Assembly (NCBI GenBank): GCA_030762175.1
Contig: CM060833.1
Location: forward strand, 5,484,001-5,548,000
Length of the DNA: 64,000 nt
Reading direction: 5' to 3'
Origin: Metallyticus violacea
Lineage: Eukaryota; Arthropoda; Insecta; Mantodea; Metallyticidae
Shown here: piece after piece, positions 32,917 to 45,096 of the stretch
Layout of the letters: each line of letters starts with the position of its first letter
How positions within the stretch are numbered: the stretch's first letter is position 1
Notes under the pieces: generated by a model
Seen by the model: only the letters and a program-made list of their open reading frames with translations
Database searches by the model: none
Told to the model about the DNA's origin: nothing
Made by a program: the position numbers and the translations under genes

Positions 32917-34235
32917 ACTGATAATGCCCCTCAGCGGCAATACATTGCCGAAATATTGGTAGAGTATTCCTGAATATCATCTAACTTTTCTTCTGTAAGA
33001 ACGCGGCAGTTCGGAACTTGGCTTGTCATTGAGAAATCCCCCCCCCCTCTCTGTCTGTCTCGTAACTTTTTAACAAGTTGTTGATAATTTTCTTTACTTA
33101 CTTGCGAATCTCTTACCACCTCTCTACTAGAGTCGATTTCATATATCTGCTATCGTATATGTCAAGATTGTGTTATTGTGGCGTAACTAACAAAGAATAA
33201 TTTACAAACAATGAAAGCATCGAGTATAGCACACAAAGTCACAACCACTTGCTGATAAAGTTTCCCTCAGACTAACTACAAGCTGCTACCTACACATGCA
33301 TCTTACGGCCTTGATGACAATCAGTTTCAAAGAGTTGTGCACCTCGCGGTTACCAGATATATCTTGTGCGACATGTAGAAATAACCCCCAAACTATATAT
33401 ATTTTGTAATTAATCCTGGAGATTAACGAGGTATTTAATCGGGCTGTCGGCACCGGCAGATGGCTGTCTGGGACGCATAGTTTGGTAAATCTCCTTCTGA
33501 TGTATTTCTTTCCCCCACCCCCGCTAATTACTTCGTGAAGCTTGGACGAAATGTTAGTTGAATATCTTAATAAAAACGTCACAAAGACGAAAGGTTTATA
33601 GGAAGGACAAAGAAGGTTAACGAAGATAATTGTGTGTGATAAAACAACACCTTGTTAGCTGCAAGGTCTCTTTATCTTTTACGTTCTTCCGGAGGATATT
33701 TTTTACATTATCAAAATGTAGGAACAGTACTGCATGAAGTCAAGAGTTGCAATTTTCGTTAGTCGTAAAGTCTGAAAACCCTTGCAGAGTCATTAATGTT
33801 AGCACTGTTTATTGATTAACAAGTGCTTATATAGCAGAAGGAAATTAGCTTCGATTTTCTGATTAAGCTGCTTTTGACAGTCGGCATAAGCCATGATTGA
33901 AATGAACCAATTAAAAAAACGTTCTGAAAGGGGGGAGGGGATTTAATGAGTATATTACCTTTTAAAACTGAGAGGATATAATTTATTTTTAATGGGAAAA
34001 CATTTATAAAATGTTTTTTACGTTTGCTTAAGCCCGTGTATTAATAGGATTTAAACTTTTTATCATTACCGGCAATCGTGTTTTAAAAACTTTTTTCAGA
34101 AACACGAAATTAACTGATATATTTTGCAATTTATACAATTTATGTATTACAGTAGACGTTTTTGTACCTTATTTATTATGTAACATGGTTCAATGCACAT
34201 GGCATCTCAATATACTCCCCAATAACTCAATGCAA
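32917..34235. other. No recognised feature
   Basis: Two open frames of 62 and 98 codons on the minus strand (32931-33119, 33286-33582) show no family motif. A C run lies at 33041-33048. Confidence 0.4.
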
Positions 34236-34239
34236 GGTT

Positions 34240-34640
34240 ACCATCTTGCTAACTTCAATATTCTGTAACATCGCTTTTAACTACATTGCAAACCTGCATG
34301 CGAACATCCTTTTGTTTGGAAATCAGCAGTCTTGGAACCCACACGTTTCCTGTGCAACGTGTGGGAGGCATCCAAAGAAATTTTGAACGTGTTTTTAATG
34401 TTTTTCCACGAACTTCTATCACAATGACAGCAGCGGGGTTAACGTTTTCTTCCGTTAGAGCGCAAAGAGGAGTTACGAATCCACCTTCCTTTGAAATGTA
34501 TTGCATCCCCTTCTATAAACGTTTTAAACCATTTTCGAGCTGTGCTATGGGGAAGCACAAATTCTCTACAGCCTTCTGTGATACTGCATTGCTAAATATC
34601 TTAATACTTATTTACGTAACTAGTATACAATCTTGGAAAT
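34240..34640 (-). mobile_element. Mariner M2, N-terminal fragment
   Basis: The minus frame 34506-34255 reads CALTEENVNPAAVIVIEV, matching CALTEENINTAAVIVRED at 26568-26612. The part before it (34510-34600) also parallels the M2 leader region. The ends and catalytic half are gone. Confidence 0.75.
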
Positions 34641-35250
34641 TGTGACAGGAGTGAACGTTTAGCGCGTTTACTTCCGCTCACGCGCTAATTTTCATGACTG
34701 TTCAGAATGCAGATTAACACCTGTTGCACACAACGTTTTATGCAATTTTAGCTTTGAAATATTTTTAAAAAGTACTACAAATATGCAAAATGTGATGTTA
34801 TGCCGTATTATATATGAGGTATTATGTGTATGGTTTTTAGTACTCGTTTCTATGACGATGTTATTTTGTTTTGAATAATTCAAATGGAAATGAATGCTAA
34901 TTCTGCAATGTTTGATATTGAAAATGTGGATATTATTCTAGAAAAAAAATTATAAAGGGAGATTAGGTAGTTGAGGGTGTGTTAATTCTTCAAAAATCGA
35001 AAAATTATGACAGATCTTCACACCCAACGTGCCTGAGAGTGAATTATATATAACTAGATAAGCAGAAAAAGGTTAAAACACTTAGAAAAGCACAGATATC
35101 GCTTGCCTAAGAAGAACACGAGCTGTTCGAAATATAAATTAAAGTGTTACCTTGTTTACATTATTTTATTTTTCGTTTATATAATAAATATATATATATA
35201 ATTTAATGGTAACAATTACTAAATATTTTATATGACCTGTAGTAGCGAGT
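34641..35250. other. No recognised feature
   Basis: AT-rich, with a short TATATA run at 35185. Confidence 0.4.
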
Positions 35251-36252
35251 AAGGAAAGTTCATGTATCAGGAAATAGTATTTAGGCTACCTTGTTGCGTA
35301 CCTTTTGGTCCCGAGCGAAAGGCTGCCTATTGAACCAAAGCTAATAAAGCTAAGTGTGTGGCATGTGTCGAAACAGTAGATCTTTTGTGATCTCACTTAT
35401 TGAAGATGCTCTGAAGTTCGTTAAAAAATACCACAGTAGCAGGTGTTGGCAAGAATGGTTTTCTTTCACTTTGACGTCGGTTGATCAGGCCTAAGAGTTG
35501 AAAAGTTTATAAAGTGGGCGCTTATAGGAGAATGCGAGCTCACCAATAATATTTGAATATTTTGAAGGCTCAGCGAGCCGTGAGCTCTCTTTTGTGAACC
35601 TCGTGAGCCCGAGGATCACGTGGAAACTTTTCGGAATTGGTATATAAGGGGAAACATTTTTGCTAAGACACGCAGAGTCTTTCTAGAGTACAGGCCCGGC
35701 AGTATGCAGTTTTTGAGCAGCGCGGCACGCAGTTATGAGAGCATTTTTTGAACTTCAGTTTGGCACTAGACGCTTTTATAGTTTTCAGTTCAGGCGGCAT
35801 ACGTAGTTCAAGATGTTTGTTCGCACAGCTAAATGCAGTTTCGACTTCATTTTAAGCAGCGTCGCGGTTATGTGAATTTTGGTTCAGTTCAGCGAAGTCC
35901 GCTAATATCGTCGTCAAAGAGATAACGAACCGGTGGCCGTCAACAAAATATCGTATGAATAAACACTTCTAGACATTGAAAAAGCACTGTTGTGTGATTT
36001 ACACCATTTCATTTCACCTCCTCTACCCCCGTGACCACGAGGGCACAAAAAAGCGACTTCGGACCCCTAAAAGACCCGGGGTACGAAATGGGACCTTTGG
36101 GTAGATGTTCTACCGACATTATTACATCACGGCCGGCTGTAACTAATCTGAATTCGATTCACCTCGAATTAACTCCGCCCCCCGCGAGCCGTTTACACCA
36201 ACAACACAAACCCGCTGAAAAAACCCTGCTGGCATATTTTTCAAGGCTGTAA
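35250..36252 (+). other. Possible solo LTR or promoter segment
   Basis: A TATATAAG box (35641-35648) is followed after about 310 bp by AATAAA (35958-35963) and then by a GC-richer segment with a 73-codon frame (36031-36252, ending TLLAYFSRL). The spacing of TATA box and poly(A) signal is that of an LTR with short R-U5. The following frame could be the start of a retroelement interior. No second LTR, target duplication or primer site could be fixed. A host promoter is an alternative. Confidence 0.35.
35641..35648 (+). promoter_or_regulatory. TATA box
   Basis: TATATAAG followed by a G-rich GGGG, within the possible LTR. Confidence 0.45.
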
Positions 36253-37320
36253 ATATATAATATAACGTTTATTGATTTAGGTAAGTAATTTAAAATGCAC
36301 ATTCTTGGATTAATTTGATTTTTTTTTCATTCCAAGATTTGTACGCCTTCGGCGTTCTGGTGTGTTTATTCGTAAATAAAATCAATGTAGTAAGGTTAAG
36401 AAAGTTTTCTGTTAGAATAATGTTTCAAGATTAACAATTTTAAGATAAAGAAACTGTAATGTGATTGATTAATTAATTAATTTCATTTTCAATGTTAATT
36501 TATGATTATTAATAACTTACATTGTTGTTGTAGTTACAAAGCATTTGTTTAATAAAGCGATTCTCATGTTTGAATGTTGGTATGCTTGTTAGAACGATGA
36601 TTTTAGCTTTTTCTTACAGTCACGTTGTTTGAAATTGTGTTGTGAAGGCGGTGACTTCATGCAACACTGGTTGCTAGGTAACCGTTTCTGTCTAATTTTG
36701 CACGATTTATAGCGGCATAAGAAACGTATTTTAATTCTAGGATTGCATAAAGTTAAATTTTAGCACGAGAAACTATTCCATAAAAGAATTATGAACATTT
36801 TTTATTTAACAGCCCTTCTGTCTTTCAGTTTTAAAGGCTCGTATCTTTAAGAGAACAAATAAGTTCAATGAACTTCCAGCGGCCACGGCGTTTGAGTTGT
36901 CAGAACGTCACGTCTGTTTCTATTTTCAGCAGAGGGCCGAGATTTTGCTGTGTAAGTGTGTATGCATTATTTTTCATTACCTCACTTTCCCTAAAAGCCT
37001 GTCACTGTTTCTGAGCGCTTTTGTAATTTAAAAAATGTCAACGCATCTTCCTAGCAACTATCCAGCTAAGTGTCTGATTTTATAACATTGTGCCCACAAC
37101 GGTATCATCAGAACTTGGAACAAAATTTGCTTGTCTTTTTAAGGAACATTTTTGGTGAAATTCTGCTAGAAGGAAAAGGGTAAGGTTATATAATGTAATT
37201 CTATCTTCTTCTTTTATCCAAACCTTTGTTGCGACGAATTGTTTTAAAAGCTGAACAAAAAATATTCTCTGGTTTTGATATTTCATGTCTGATATTAGAA
37301 CGTGTTGAATTTGAATATGT
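36253..37320. other. No recognised feature
   Basis: AT-rich with no family motif. The stretch 37080-37286 is open on the minus strand but lysine/glutamine-rich and unplaced. Confidence 0.4.
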
Positions 37321-37324
37321 TTTC

Positions 37325-39105
37325 CGTTTTTAGCGAATTCCGAAGGAATGTAAGCTATTGTGGTTGTACCTATGAAACGATTTTTGAAAAAAATTTCTTC
37401 AAATCTCCATTGATTCTACCTACTGGGCACCGAAAATAACAATGTGTGTGCGCGTGCGTGCGCGCTGTCTGTTAACACTCTAGCTGTCGAAATTTTTATT
37501 TTTTGTTTTTTCTACAAAATTCGGCTTATAACCTACAATTAACAAACAATTTGTCGTGTTCATTAACCAGCAAATTTGGATCATTGGGGGTGGAGGTTAA
37601 CCTAAAGCAAACATTTTTTTTAAAAAAATTGAAAATCCTTGCAGCGGTCACAATGTTTTGTTTTTCTCAACGAAATTCGGTATATTTCTTTAAATTAATT
37701 GATGAAAGTAGTTCCCAAAAATAAGGAGGGCCATTAGGAGTGGGGGTAACGCCAGGATGGTCGAAGTCGTTAAGGTGCGGACTCGTGAGCGGGAGGTCTG
37801 AAGTTCGAATCCCGCCAGGACCGTCTTCCCTGACTGAGGTTTTTTCTCAGTCCTCATAAATGGCAAATGCCGGGGAGATACCCTAAACTCAAGCTTTCCT
37901 AAAATAAAAATATCCTTTCCCTATTTATCATTTCATCTCGTGTATCATCAGTGTCCACCGCCAGTGGTGCCCAAGCAGTAAAAGCGGGAGTTAAGCACCA
38001 TAAAAAAAAAAAAAGGAATGGGGGTATACCTGACTTACGAGTAGGGGGTAGGAAATATAAAATTCGCTCTAGCGGCCGCAATTTTAAGTTCCTTGAAAAG
38101 AAACTTGGTATATACCACAGAAATAAAATAAGAAAAGTAGCTTGTGAAAATCAGTGAAATCGGACTATGAGGAGGGGCGTTTACCTGAAACCCAAAATTA
38201 AAAAGTGTTCTAGTGGCATCAAATTGTTTCTTCACATCAAAATTCGATATATTAAACAATATGAATATTTTTTGTAAATTAAGGAAATTGGACCATTAGG
38301 AGTAGGGATATACTTGAAAACCGAAATTTAAAAAGTGTTCTTGCGTTTAATTTTGTCTCTATTGTTTTAAACTAAAAGGAGAAATTAATTCAGCATATAA
38401 AATGTATTTATAACGATACATATGTTTTATATTTCACAAAAGTATCGTCGTGAAGATAGCAAATGTGAAATATTAATCTAATATGTGTTTAAGAATTATA
38501 TTTGTATGTAAGAGAGCTCTGTAATAACCTTCAGAAAACGTTTACGTTACATGTTAATAACATTTAAATTAAATTTCAAAGCCACTGAAAATCGATGTAA
38601 CTTTCGATTGTTTTTATTTACTTAGTACATTGCAATTGTTTTTAAATAGTAACATGTTTTTGTTTTATTGAAACATATGAACATCATCTTAAATACACAG
38701 TGTAACTCGAAACTTTCTGTTGTTTCTCTCTATTTTAGTGAATGTAAAGATGATATCAAGGGCTCAGTTCATAAACATGGCTACATTTAAAAATATTTCA
38801 AATACTCACATAGTATAGCTTTGTCTATCGGTGGTAATATATTTCATTTAATTAATAGTATATCATTCATTTTGTGATTTAATCTCAATAACAATAATAA
38901 TTCTAAAAATGTGGTTTCTCTTTTGTAGTACTAATAGATTGCAAGAATTCTAATTTTGTTCCCCTAATACTACACAGTAATTACAATGCTCATTTCATTT
39001 CATTAATAACAAAGCCTAATTTGTAGTTTATGTATGTTTTTAAAGTTACTGTGCTAGGTGAGGAGTTCGCTTAGTTTACGCAGCTCCCGTGTGACGGACT
39101 TTATT
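37325..39105 (+). repeat. Repeat family R1, copy 2
   Basis: Aligns by eye with 7180-8410. The tandem-unit block (38040-38340, units beginning near GTTTACCTGAAA and ATACTTGAAAACC) is longer than in copy 1. A SINE1 interrupts it at 37749-38014. The distal part shares CAGCATATAAAATGTATTTATAA, AAGTATCGTCGTGAAGATAG and GATGATATCAAGGGCTCAG with copy 1. Confidence 0.8.
37749..38014 (+). mobile_element. SINE1 in R1
   Basis: Forward SINE1 flanked by near-identical GGAGTGGGGGTA (37737-37748) and GGAATGGGGGTA (38015-38026). It has the B-box-like AGTTCGAATCCC and a TAAAAAAAAAAAAA tail. Confidence 0.9.
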
Positions 39106-39660
39106 ATTTCCATCAGATGTAGTTTATTTGTAATACTCTTTTTAAAGTTTTATAAAATTAGTACTTATGTTAATTCTAAATATTAAATACACATCTGGGA
39201 AGAAGGCTAGATGGCAATTCAATGAATGAAGCTTTATTAGGCGATTAGCAATAAAGTTGGCCGTGACATATGACGGTAGTTTTCGGCTTCATGCTTTTCA
39301 AGAAAACCACAACAGATGCACTGATGGGAAGAAAAAGCGTAACACTTTAGACATTTATAGAAACCATAGCAAAATTGTTTTTACGAGGGCTGTTAAAAAT
39401 ATTGATCATAATTTTTAATTGTGTGATTTCTAGTGCTAAGTCTTAACTTTATAATATTTTGTTAGCCTAATTAATAATGAATATCTGCCACTAAAAGGCT
39501 TTCACGTAAAAACTATCCGGTGTTTTACTTCTCGGCGGTTGGGCGTGTCGGGGCAGACCAAGAACTTCGCTTCTAAAATTGTGTATAACATCTTATCTCA
39601 TACAAGATGCTGGAAATGTCATCCCCCTTTGGCTAAACAGACTTGTATTACAATAGTATA
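39106..39660. other. No recognised feature
   Basis: AT-rich, no motif seen. Confidence 0.4.
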
Positions 39661-39670
39661 AATAAAAAAG

Positions 39671-40055
39671 TTTTAAAAATCGTGCTTTTATTTTCTTAAT
39701 TATAAATGAACTAAAAAGTATAAAATAATTCATTCTAGCCAAATGCAGATTTACAACCCCATGTAAATTCATAATCTCATAAACGTTTTTAGAAGAATTC
39801 TTCCAAACGAAAAACGTGGGGCAAATGCAATAGTTTGTCTGAACATTTTGTGTGATTAATTTAAACTATAAATACCCTTAACAGTTATTAATGTTATCTA
39901 TTGCATGCGCCCCACGTTTTTCGTTTGGAAGATTTTTTCTAAAAAGGTTTATGAGATTATGAATTTGCATTGGGTTATAAATCTGCATTTGGCTAGGATG
40001 AATTATTTTATACTTTTTAGTTCATTTATAATAAAATAAAAACCTGGTTTTTAAA
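39671..40055. mobile_element. Long hairpin, palindromic MITE-like element
   Basis: Two arms of about 160 bp (39671-39832 and 39898-40055) are reverse complements with few mismatches. Shared blocks include GCCAAATGCAG, ATAATCTCATAAAC and TCCAAACGAAAAACGTGGGGC. A loop of about 65 bp separates them. A transcript would fold into one long stem. The arms carry no known transposon terminus; no target duplication was fixed. Confidence 0.75.
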
Positions 40056-40528
40056 AAAAATGATTTACATTATTTTATACGTTTAGTCCTGTGTGCATGT
40101 AATTTTGCAACCAGTATTAGACATCTCAATTAAATAATGACAAAAATTGAGCAACTTTTAGATTTAGTTCATTTTGTTTTCTCTTGGTCACATCTAAAAT
40201 AGAAAATTTTTTTATCTACTCCATTGATATATCGAAACAGTTGATTAATTATTGTTTTTTTAATTAAAACAAAATACAGAAATACAAAAGTTAATTTTGA
40301 AAGTTTTTATTTCAGTATTAAATATATTTGTACCAGAACCTCAATATAGAAGTCAAAATCTTTGATAACATAAGTAACTCGTTATATTGTCTTAAATATA
40401 ATACTCATTCACTACTTATTTGCACAGTAGAAATTATTAATACACTAGCGCAATTAAATTTATGTAATAGAAAGCAGATTCATTAAATGTTATTTGTAAG
40501 GGTTTAATTGTGAGGATTTAAATTTGAT

Positions 40529-40717
40529 ATTTTTATTTTAAAAGTTGTCATGGTGACTGTATTGTTCTCAAAATATAACAAAAAGAATTCTAATCATTTT
40601 AGATTCAAATAAAACGTTGAAATTAAATATAAATCAAGTTACACTATAATTTATTTATTGTATTGATAAATATAATACAGTCATCATAGCAACTGTTCTT
40701 ATTTTTAAATAAAAATT
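40529..40717. mobile_element. Small MITE-like inverted repeat
   Basis: The ends (40529-40572, reading TTTTTATTTTAAAAGTTGTC then ATGGTGACTGTATT, and 40670-40717 in reverse) form imperfect inverted repeats of about 45 bp around a 100-bp AT-rich centre. Confidence 0.5.
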
Positions 40718-41309
40718 ATTATAAATTTTATATGTTTATACGTTATTAACGAAACTACAGAAATGTGGTCTTACTATTCAATCTTACATTTTTTAAAACC
40801 TTCGTGTTTGATATTACGCTGCTTTACTTTCAAAACTGCGGAACCATATTTTTGAACCGTGGAACCATGATAATTACCATAATATATTGTATTGTCATCC
40901 ATTTCTGACCTATGTGCAAATTTTCAAGCCTCTATCTCATTTAGAAGTGCATGAAAAATTAATTACAAAATTCCACCCGAACAGACAACAAAGCGAGTTA
41001 ATAAAAAGGTTTGAAAACAAAAAAACACATTCTGATTTTGACAGACACGTTTAAGTTCGGTCACTGTAATTTTTCTGATTTCATTTGTTATATTTCCCTT
41101 TAGTTCCTCCAATATGTTTTATAAACTCTGTTCTTCATGCAATGCCGGTGTAAAAATCACACACTGTTGAATCTAATGAGCGAGAGGGTCATACACCAGC
41201 GCTAATCTTCAAACACTTTTAGTTGTACTCCGCTGTTGTATGAACAATTGCTGAAACTTGTCGCTCGCAAATGACCTACTTGCGGATATTTTTACGTACA
41301 AACTCTGTA

Positions 41310-42115
41310 GTTTAATTATTGTCACTTCTGGTTCCCACCTGTGAGAGGTGTGCAAGTTGATACATGTGCAGTTCCCCCAACAGCAAAATGGAGGTGACCC
41401 ATGATGCACTTTGAAATTGTACTTTCTTTTCAATAAATCTTTAACTACGGCCTATGCAATTGATTACCAAACATTTTAAATGCTTTCCAGTTTGTGATCT
41501 AACTGAGGAAAGTATTAACACCGCTGCTATCACTGCGAGAGAGAATTATTAAATAACATTTTAAGAACACCTTCAGAAATTGTGAAAAGTTCACGCCACC
41601 TGCACTTTGGAAACAGAAAAGTTGCACATGAAACAGTGGGTTTCATGCAGCTGAAGATGACATTGCAGCAAGATGAGGAGTTTCTTTCAAAGGGAATCAC
41701 TGCTGATGAAACTTGGCTACATCATTTCGTCCTGAGAGCAAACAGCAAAGCTCTGTGATTATAATCAAAGCATAAAACGCACCACTGGTTACTTCTGTTG
41801 AGAAAGTTATGGTCATCTCATTTTTCGATATTCAAGGAATGTTTTATTGGCGTGTGGTATCTGCGCACACAACTGTAACTGGGTAATACTACAGAGATAT
41901 CCTGAAAACTCCGACATTTCCTTGCAACAAGCTTGATGCTGCAGCACGATAATGTACGGCCGCACATAGCAAATGTTGTTACTGAATATGTTTCTAACCC
42001 TCCTATAGTCTGAATTTAGCCCCGTCTTTTTTCTATTCCCTAAATTAAAGAAACGCATTCTTCAGAAATGAAGTGAGTAAAGGTAGCTGTCAAAAATAAA
42101 GTATGGTCGTTTTAC
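41310..42115 (+). mobile_element. Mariner M2, decayed
   Basis: Plus-strand copy beginning in the shared block CCTGTGAGAGGTGTGCAAG and ending near AATAAAGTATGGTCGTTTTAC, a diverged terminus. The true 5' end is not clear. Confidence 0.75.
41391..42065 (+). pseudogene. Mariner transposase (M2)
   Basis: The start ATGGAGGTGACC is kept at 41391. Recognisable parts are the LTEESINTAAITARE region (41500-41545), KVAHETVGFMQ-like sequence after the second HTH, then GITADETWLHHF with the first catalytic D (41695-41730), and QHDNVRPH with the second (41945-41970). The third catalytic region is reduced to NPPIV*-like sequence at 41995. Several frameshifts and stops separate these parts; the gene is dead, but it is the fullest M2 coding trace in the window. 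Confidence 0.75.
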
Positions 42116-42214
42116 TGCTCTGCTCAATGAAACCGTCCCTCCCTTCTTCAATCAATGACAAATGAATTCGATAATATACTGGTTTACAGTTGAAAGCCAC
42201 TCCTTTGTGCTATA

Positions 42215-42218
<4 letters not shown>

Positions 42219-42271
<53 letters not shown>
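42219..42271. repeat. (ATT)n microsatellite
   Basis: About 17 units, next to nothing coding. Confidence 0.95.
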
Positions 42272-42734
42272 TAACTTCCAGCTTTTAAATGACTAAATGA
42301 AGTGACTAATTTTCTGAGTAGTTGGGTTGCAAAGCAAGTAATTTAAAACGTATTATTCTGAACCTGCTAGAAAAAGGCAAACAGCGCGTAAGGAATGTGG
42401 GTATGGCGTCTCTATAGTGAGTCAACGCCAAAGTATTTCATGGGCCAACGTGTATATTTTTTATCAGTTTTCGGTAGAGGTAAACCTGTACTTTATCAGT
42501 TCAGTTAACATGTTTTCCAATTGCAGGTTAAATGATTTATAAGGTGAACGGCACGAACACAGAGTTAGAGAATTAAAGTTATATTTCTTTAGTTTGTCGT
42601 AGTGTTTTAGCATATGCAGCATAACTTCTAAAACCTTTACCCGCGGAACGCAGCAAAGCATTACATTTACAATTATTACATTTCCTTTAAAAGCGGATTG
42701 CCTGAATTCCTTGCTTAGTTACAATACTGCAATA

Positions 42735-43960
42735 GGGTAATTCAAAAGTTTCCTTGTGTTTTATCTCTCAAAAAACAAAACTGAAACGTTTGTTGACAGC
42801 AAAAACCGAAACTGCATCATAACAAGGCGCAGCAAGAATGGAATGGTTCGTAGTTTCGGCAATGCCAACTTCCGTCGTGTCTATAACATTTTCACAGCTG
42901 GAAATTAACCAATGTTACACATTCAAACAGTTCTGACAAGTGTCGCCGTAAAATCCAAGCTAAGGACTGAATTCGAAAGTACTCTCAATCTCTCTCCACA
43001 CACAGTTGTAGACGGTGTAACCACTTGTCAAAAGCACTGACTGAGATATTGTCAACAGAACTGAATTTATAGCTTAAGCAAGGTTTTGCACTCATTTAAA
43101 TAGCAATGTAAGATTTCACTCGAGAAAACAAATCAGAAGTCGCAGGGTGCAAGGTCAGGGCTGTATGGTGGATGGTCAAGCAACTGGACTTTGGCGACTT
43201 ATTTCAGTTGTTCTGTGAGGTGACGCATTGTCGTGCAAAAGCAACAGCCTTGAAGTTCCTGTCTTTGAACGCCGCAGCCCCACCTCTTCAAATAAAGATT
43301 ACAAAATATAAGTACTATAGTATTATCCATTTGTTGTTCATTCCTTCTGGCATACAGTCAACCATTAATGCTTCTTCATAGTTGAAGAAAACAGTGAACA
43401 TTCGCTTCCGAGAACGAAAATCTTGTCTAAGAACAACTGTCTTGAGTCCTTCTCATTTACCCACATGTAGTTCTGAGCTTTATTTAGGAGGTATAGAAAT
43501 AAAACCAAATTTCATCACCAGTATATATATATATATATATCTGTCAAACGTTTAGAACATTTGGTGGAAACATGCTTTGCAGTGTCCTTGCATTCCTTTC
43601 TCCTCTTCTCCTCTTCATTGATTACGGAATATGGTATTTATTTTGCACAGATTTTTCGCAGCTTTAAATGTTCATGGAGTATACTGTCAATGCTGCCAAC
43701 ACTGATACCCACTTCCATAATTAACATTTCAGCAGTAATATGTCGATTTTCCTCCACCAACTTCCTCAATCTTTAAATTGTTCTCTCGTTCACAGCTTCC
43801 CGAGACCGGCCAGAGCGAGGGCTATCTTTCAAAGTCTCTCGCCCTTCTTCAAATAATCCAATTCATCTTGCAATGCTATCAAATGAACACACTTGATCAC
43901 CATGAACAGCTACCAAGTCCTCGCTCTTTCACCTGCTTATAGCGTGTGAAAATGTGGAAT
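42735..43960 (-). mobile_element. Mariner M4
   Basis: The 3' side starts after TA in AATAGGGTAATTCAAAAG. The interior is a full-length mariner coding region on the minus strand, and this is the only copy in the window. The 5' terminus was not fixed. Confidence 0.7.
42910..43940 (-). pseudogene. Mariner transposase (M4)
   Basis: Minus-strand pieces: SIARWIGLFEEGRETL and SGRSREAVNE (first HTH and GRPR-like linker, 43800-43880), LRKLVEENRHITAEMLIMEVGISVGSIDSILHEHLKL (second HTH, 43670-43780), then a first catalytic region near 43505 (a GDETWF-like block with the D changed to G), a weak second site near 43220, and PPYSPDLAPCDF with the third aspartate at 43150. The C-terminal helix continues to a YLSELFECV-like piece near 42920. 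At least five breaks are present. Confidence 0.7.
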
Positions 43961-44109
43961 ATAAAATTTTCTTTAGAAATATTCACCAGCTATTGACACA
44001 GGACCTAACTCAACAGATTGTTGACATGACTATGCAAGTTTAAACTTGCATTTTTGCATATTTTGATAGCTTAAGTTTATTGTGGCTAGCTGCGTTAGTT
44101 ACATTTTTA

Positions 44110-44620
44110 AGATATTATTGTCCAACAATGTGTTGGCTGGTTGCAAAACTTTTTTGAATGTCCCTCGTAATCGGCGACTTGGGTCTTCTCAAATGACACC
44201 CAACACAGGGAAGATTCGATATCGAAGTGTAGGCCGGAAGATGGCTGCCTGTTTCTTCTCAGCAAATGTCCCAATTTCAGCCATTCTACTATGGAAGTAA
44301 AAACAGTCTTCAGAACACTTATAGAAAGAAGACCCAAGTCTTGGTGCTGAGTATTGTTGACTCACCACGACAATATCCTTATGCACGCCGCTTTGAAAAC
44401 AACAAAACTTCTGCAAGAATTGGGAGTGGCACTAGTGAACCATACTCCATACAGTCCAAACCTGGCCCCCGGTGTCTTTTCCTGTTCTTGGTTGTCTTTG
44501 TGTGCTACAAAGAGGAGGTTAGTGCTTTCTCTAAAGAAACATGACTTCGAGCTTCCTGGTTGGTTCCAAAGGATTCAACTTTGTATCTAGAGGTGAGGAG
44601 GCAGATTAATTTATGGCAGA
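44110..44620 (+). pseudogene. Mariner-like catalytic fragment M8
   Basis: On the plus strand SVGRKMAACFFSANVPISAI and a LEWK-like piece precede LTHHDNILMHAALKTTKLLQELG, where HDN carries the second catalytic aspartate. HTPYSPNLAPG then follows, with the third aspartate changed to G. The frame breaks near 44300. The N-terminal half and termini are not present. Sequence around the sites differs from M1-M5. Confidence 0.65.
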
Positions 44621-45095
44621 ATTGATGAATTATGACTTTGTACTTTAGTAGAAAAAGTAACCTGTGAAAATAACAGTCTATGTTTACCAATCGATGAGAA
44701 ATTTGAATATAAGAATTTTAAAAAGTCGTAATATTCTAAAATACCGCCTCTATAGAGCTCTGTTTTCTAAAATAAACGATTTAATGACCACTTTGAACGA
44801 AACGTGAAAAAACCATGCAGCAATATAGAAAGTTGTTTTGGGCTGCTTGATTGCTGTCATCATTAATGTTAACTGTCATGCCGGAAGCTCATTGGATGAA
44901 TAGCCACTCACTCACTCACTCACGGTTACAATTTGATTCAATTACTTCTTCAGTGTCGCACAAACAGTTCTGCTTTGTGTCAAGCTAACCCAATTTGACG
45001 CCCACGGTTCTATGAACTTCAACAGAGATGTTTTGTTTTTGGAGTACAACCTTACATGGTATGTCGGTCTTCTATATATAAAAATAATTATATAT
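44621..45095. other. No recognised gene
   Basis: Contains five CACT units at 44906-44925. Nothing else found. Confidence 0.4.
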
Positions 45096-45096
45096 A

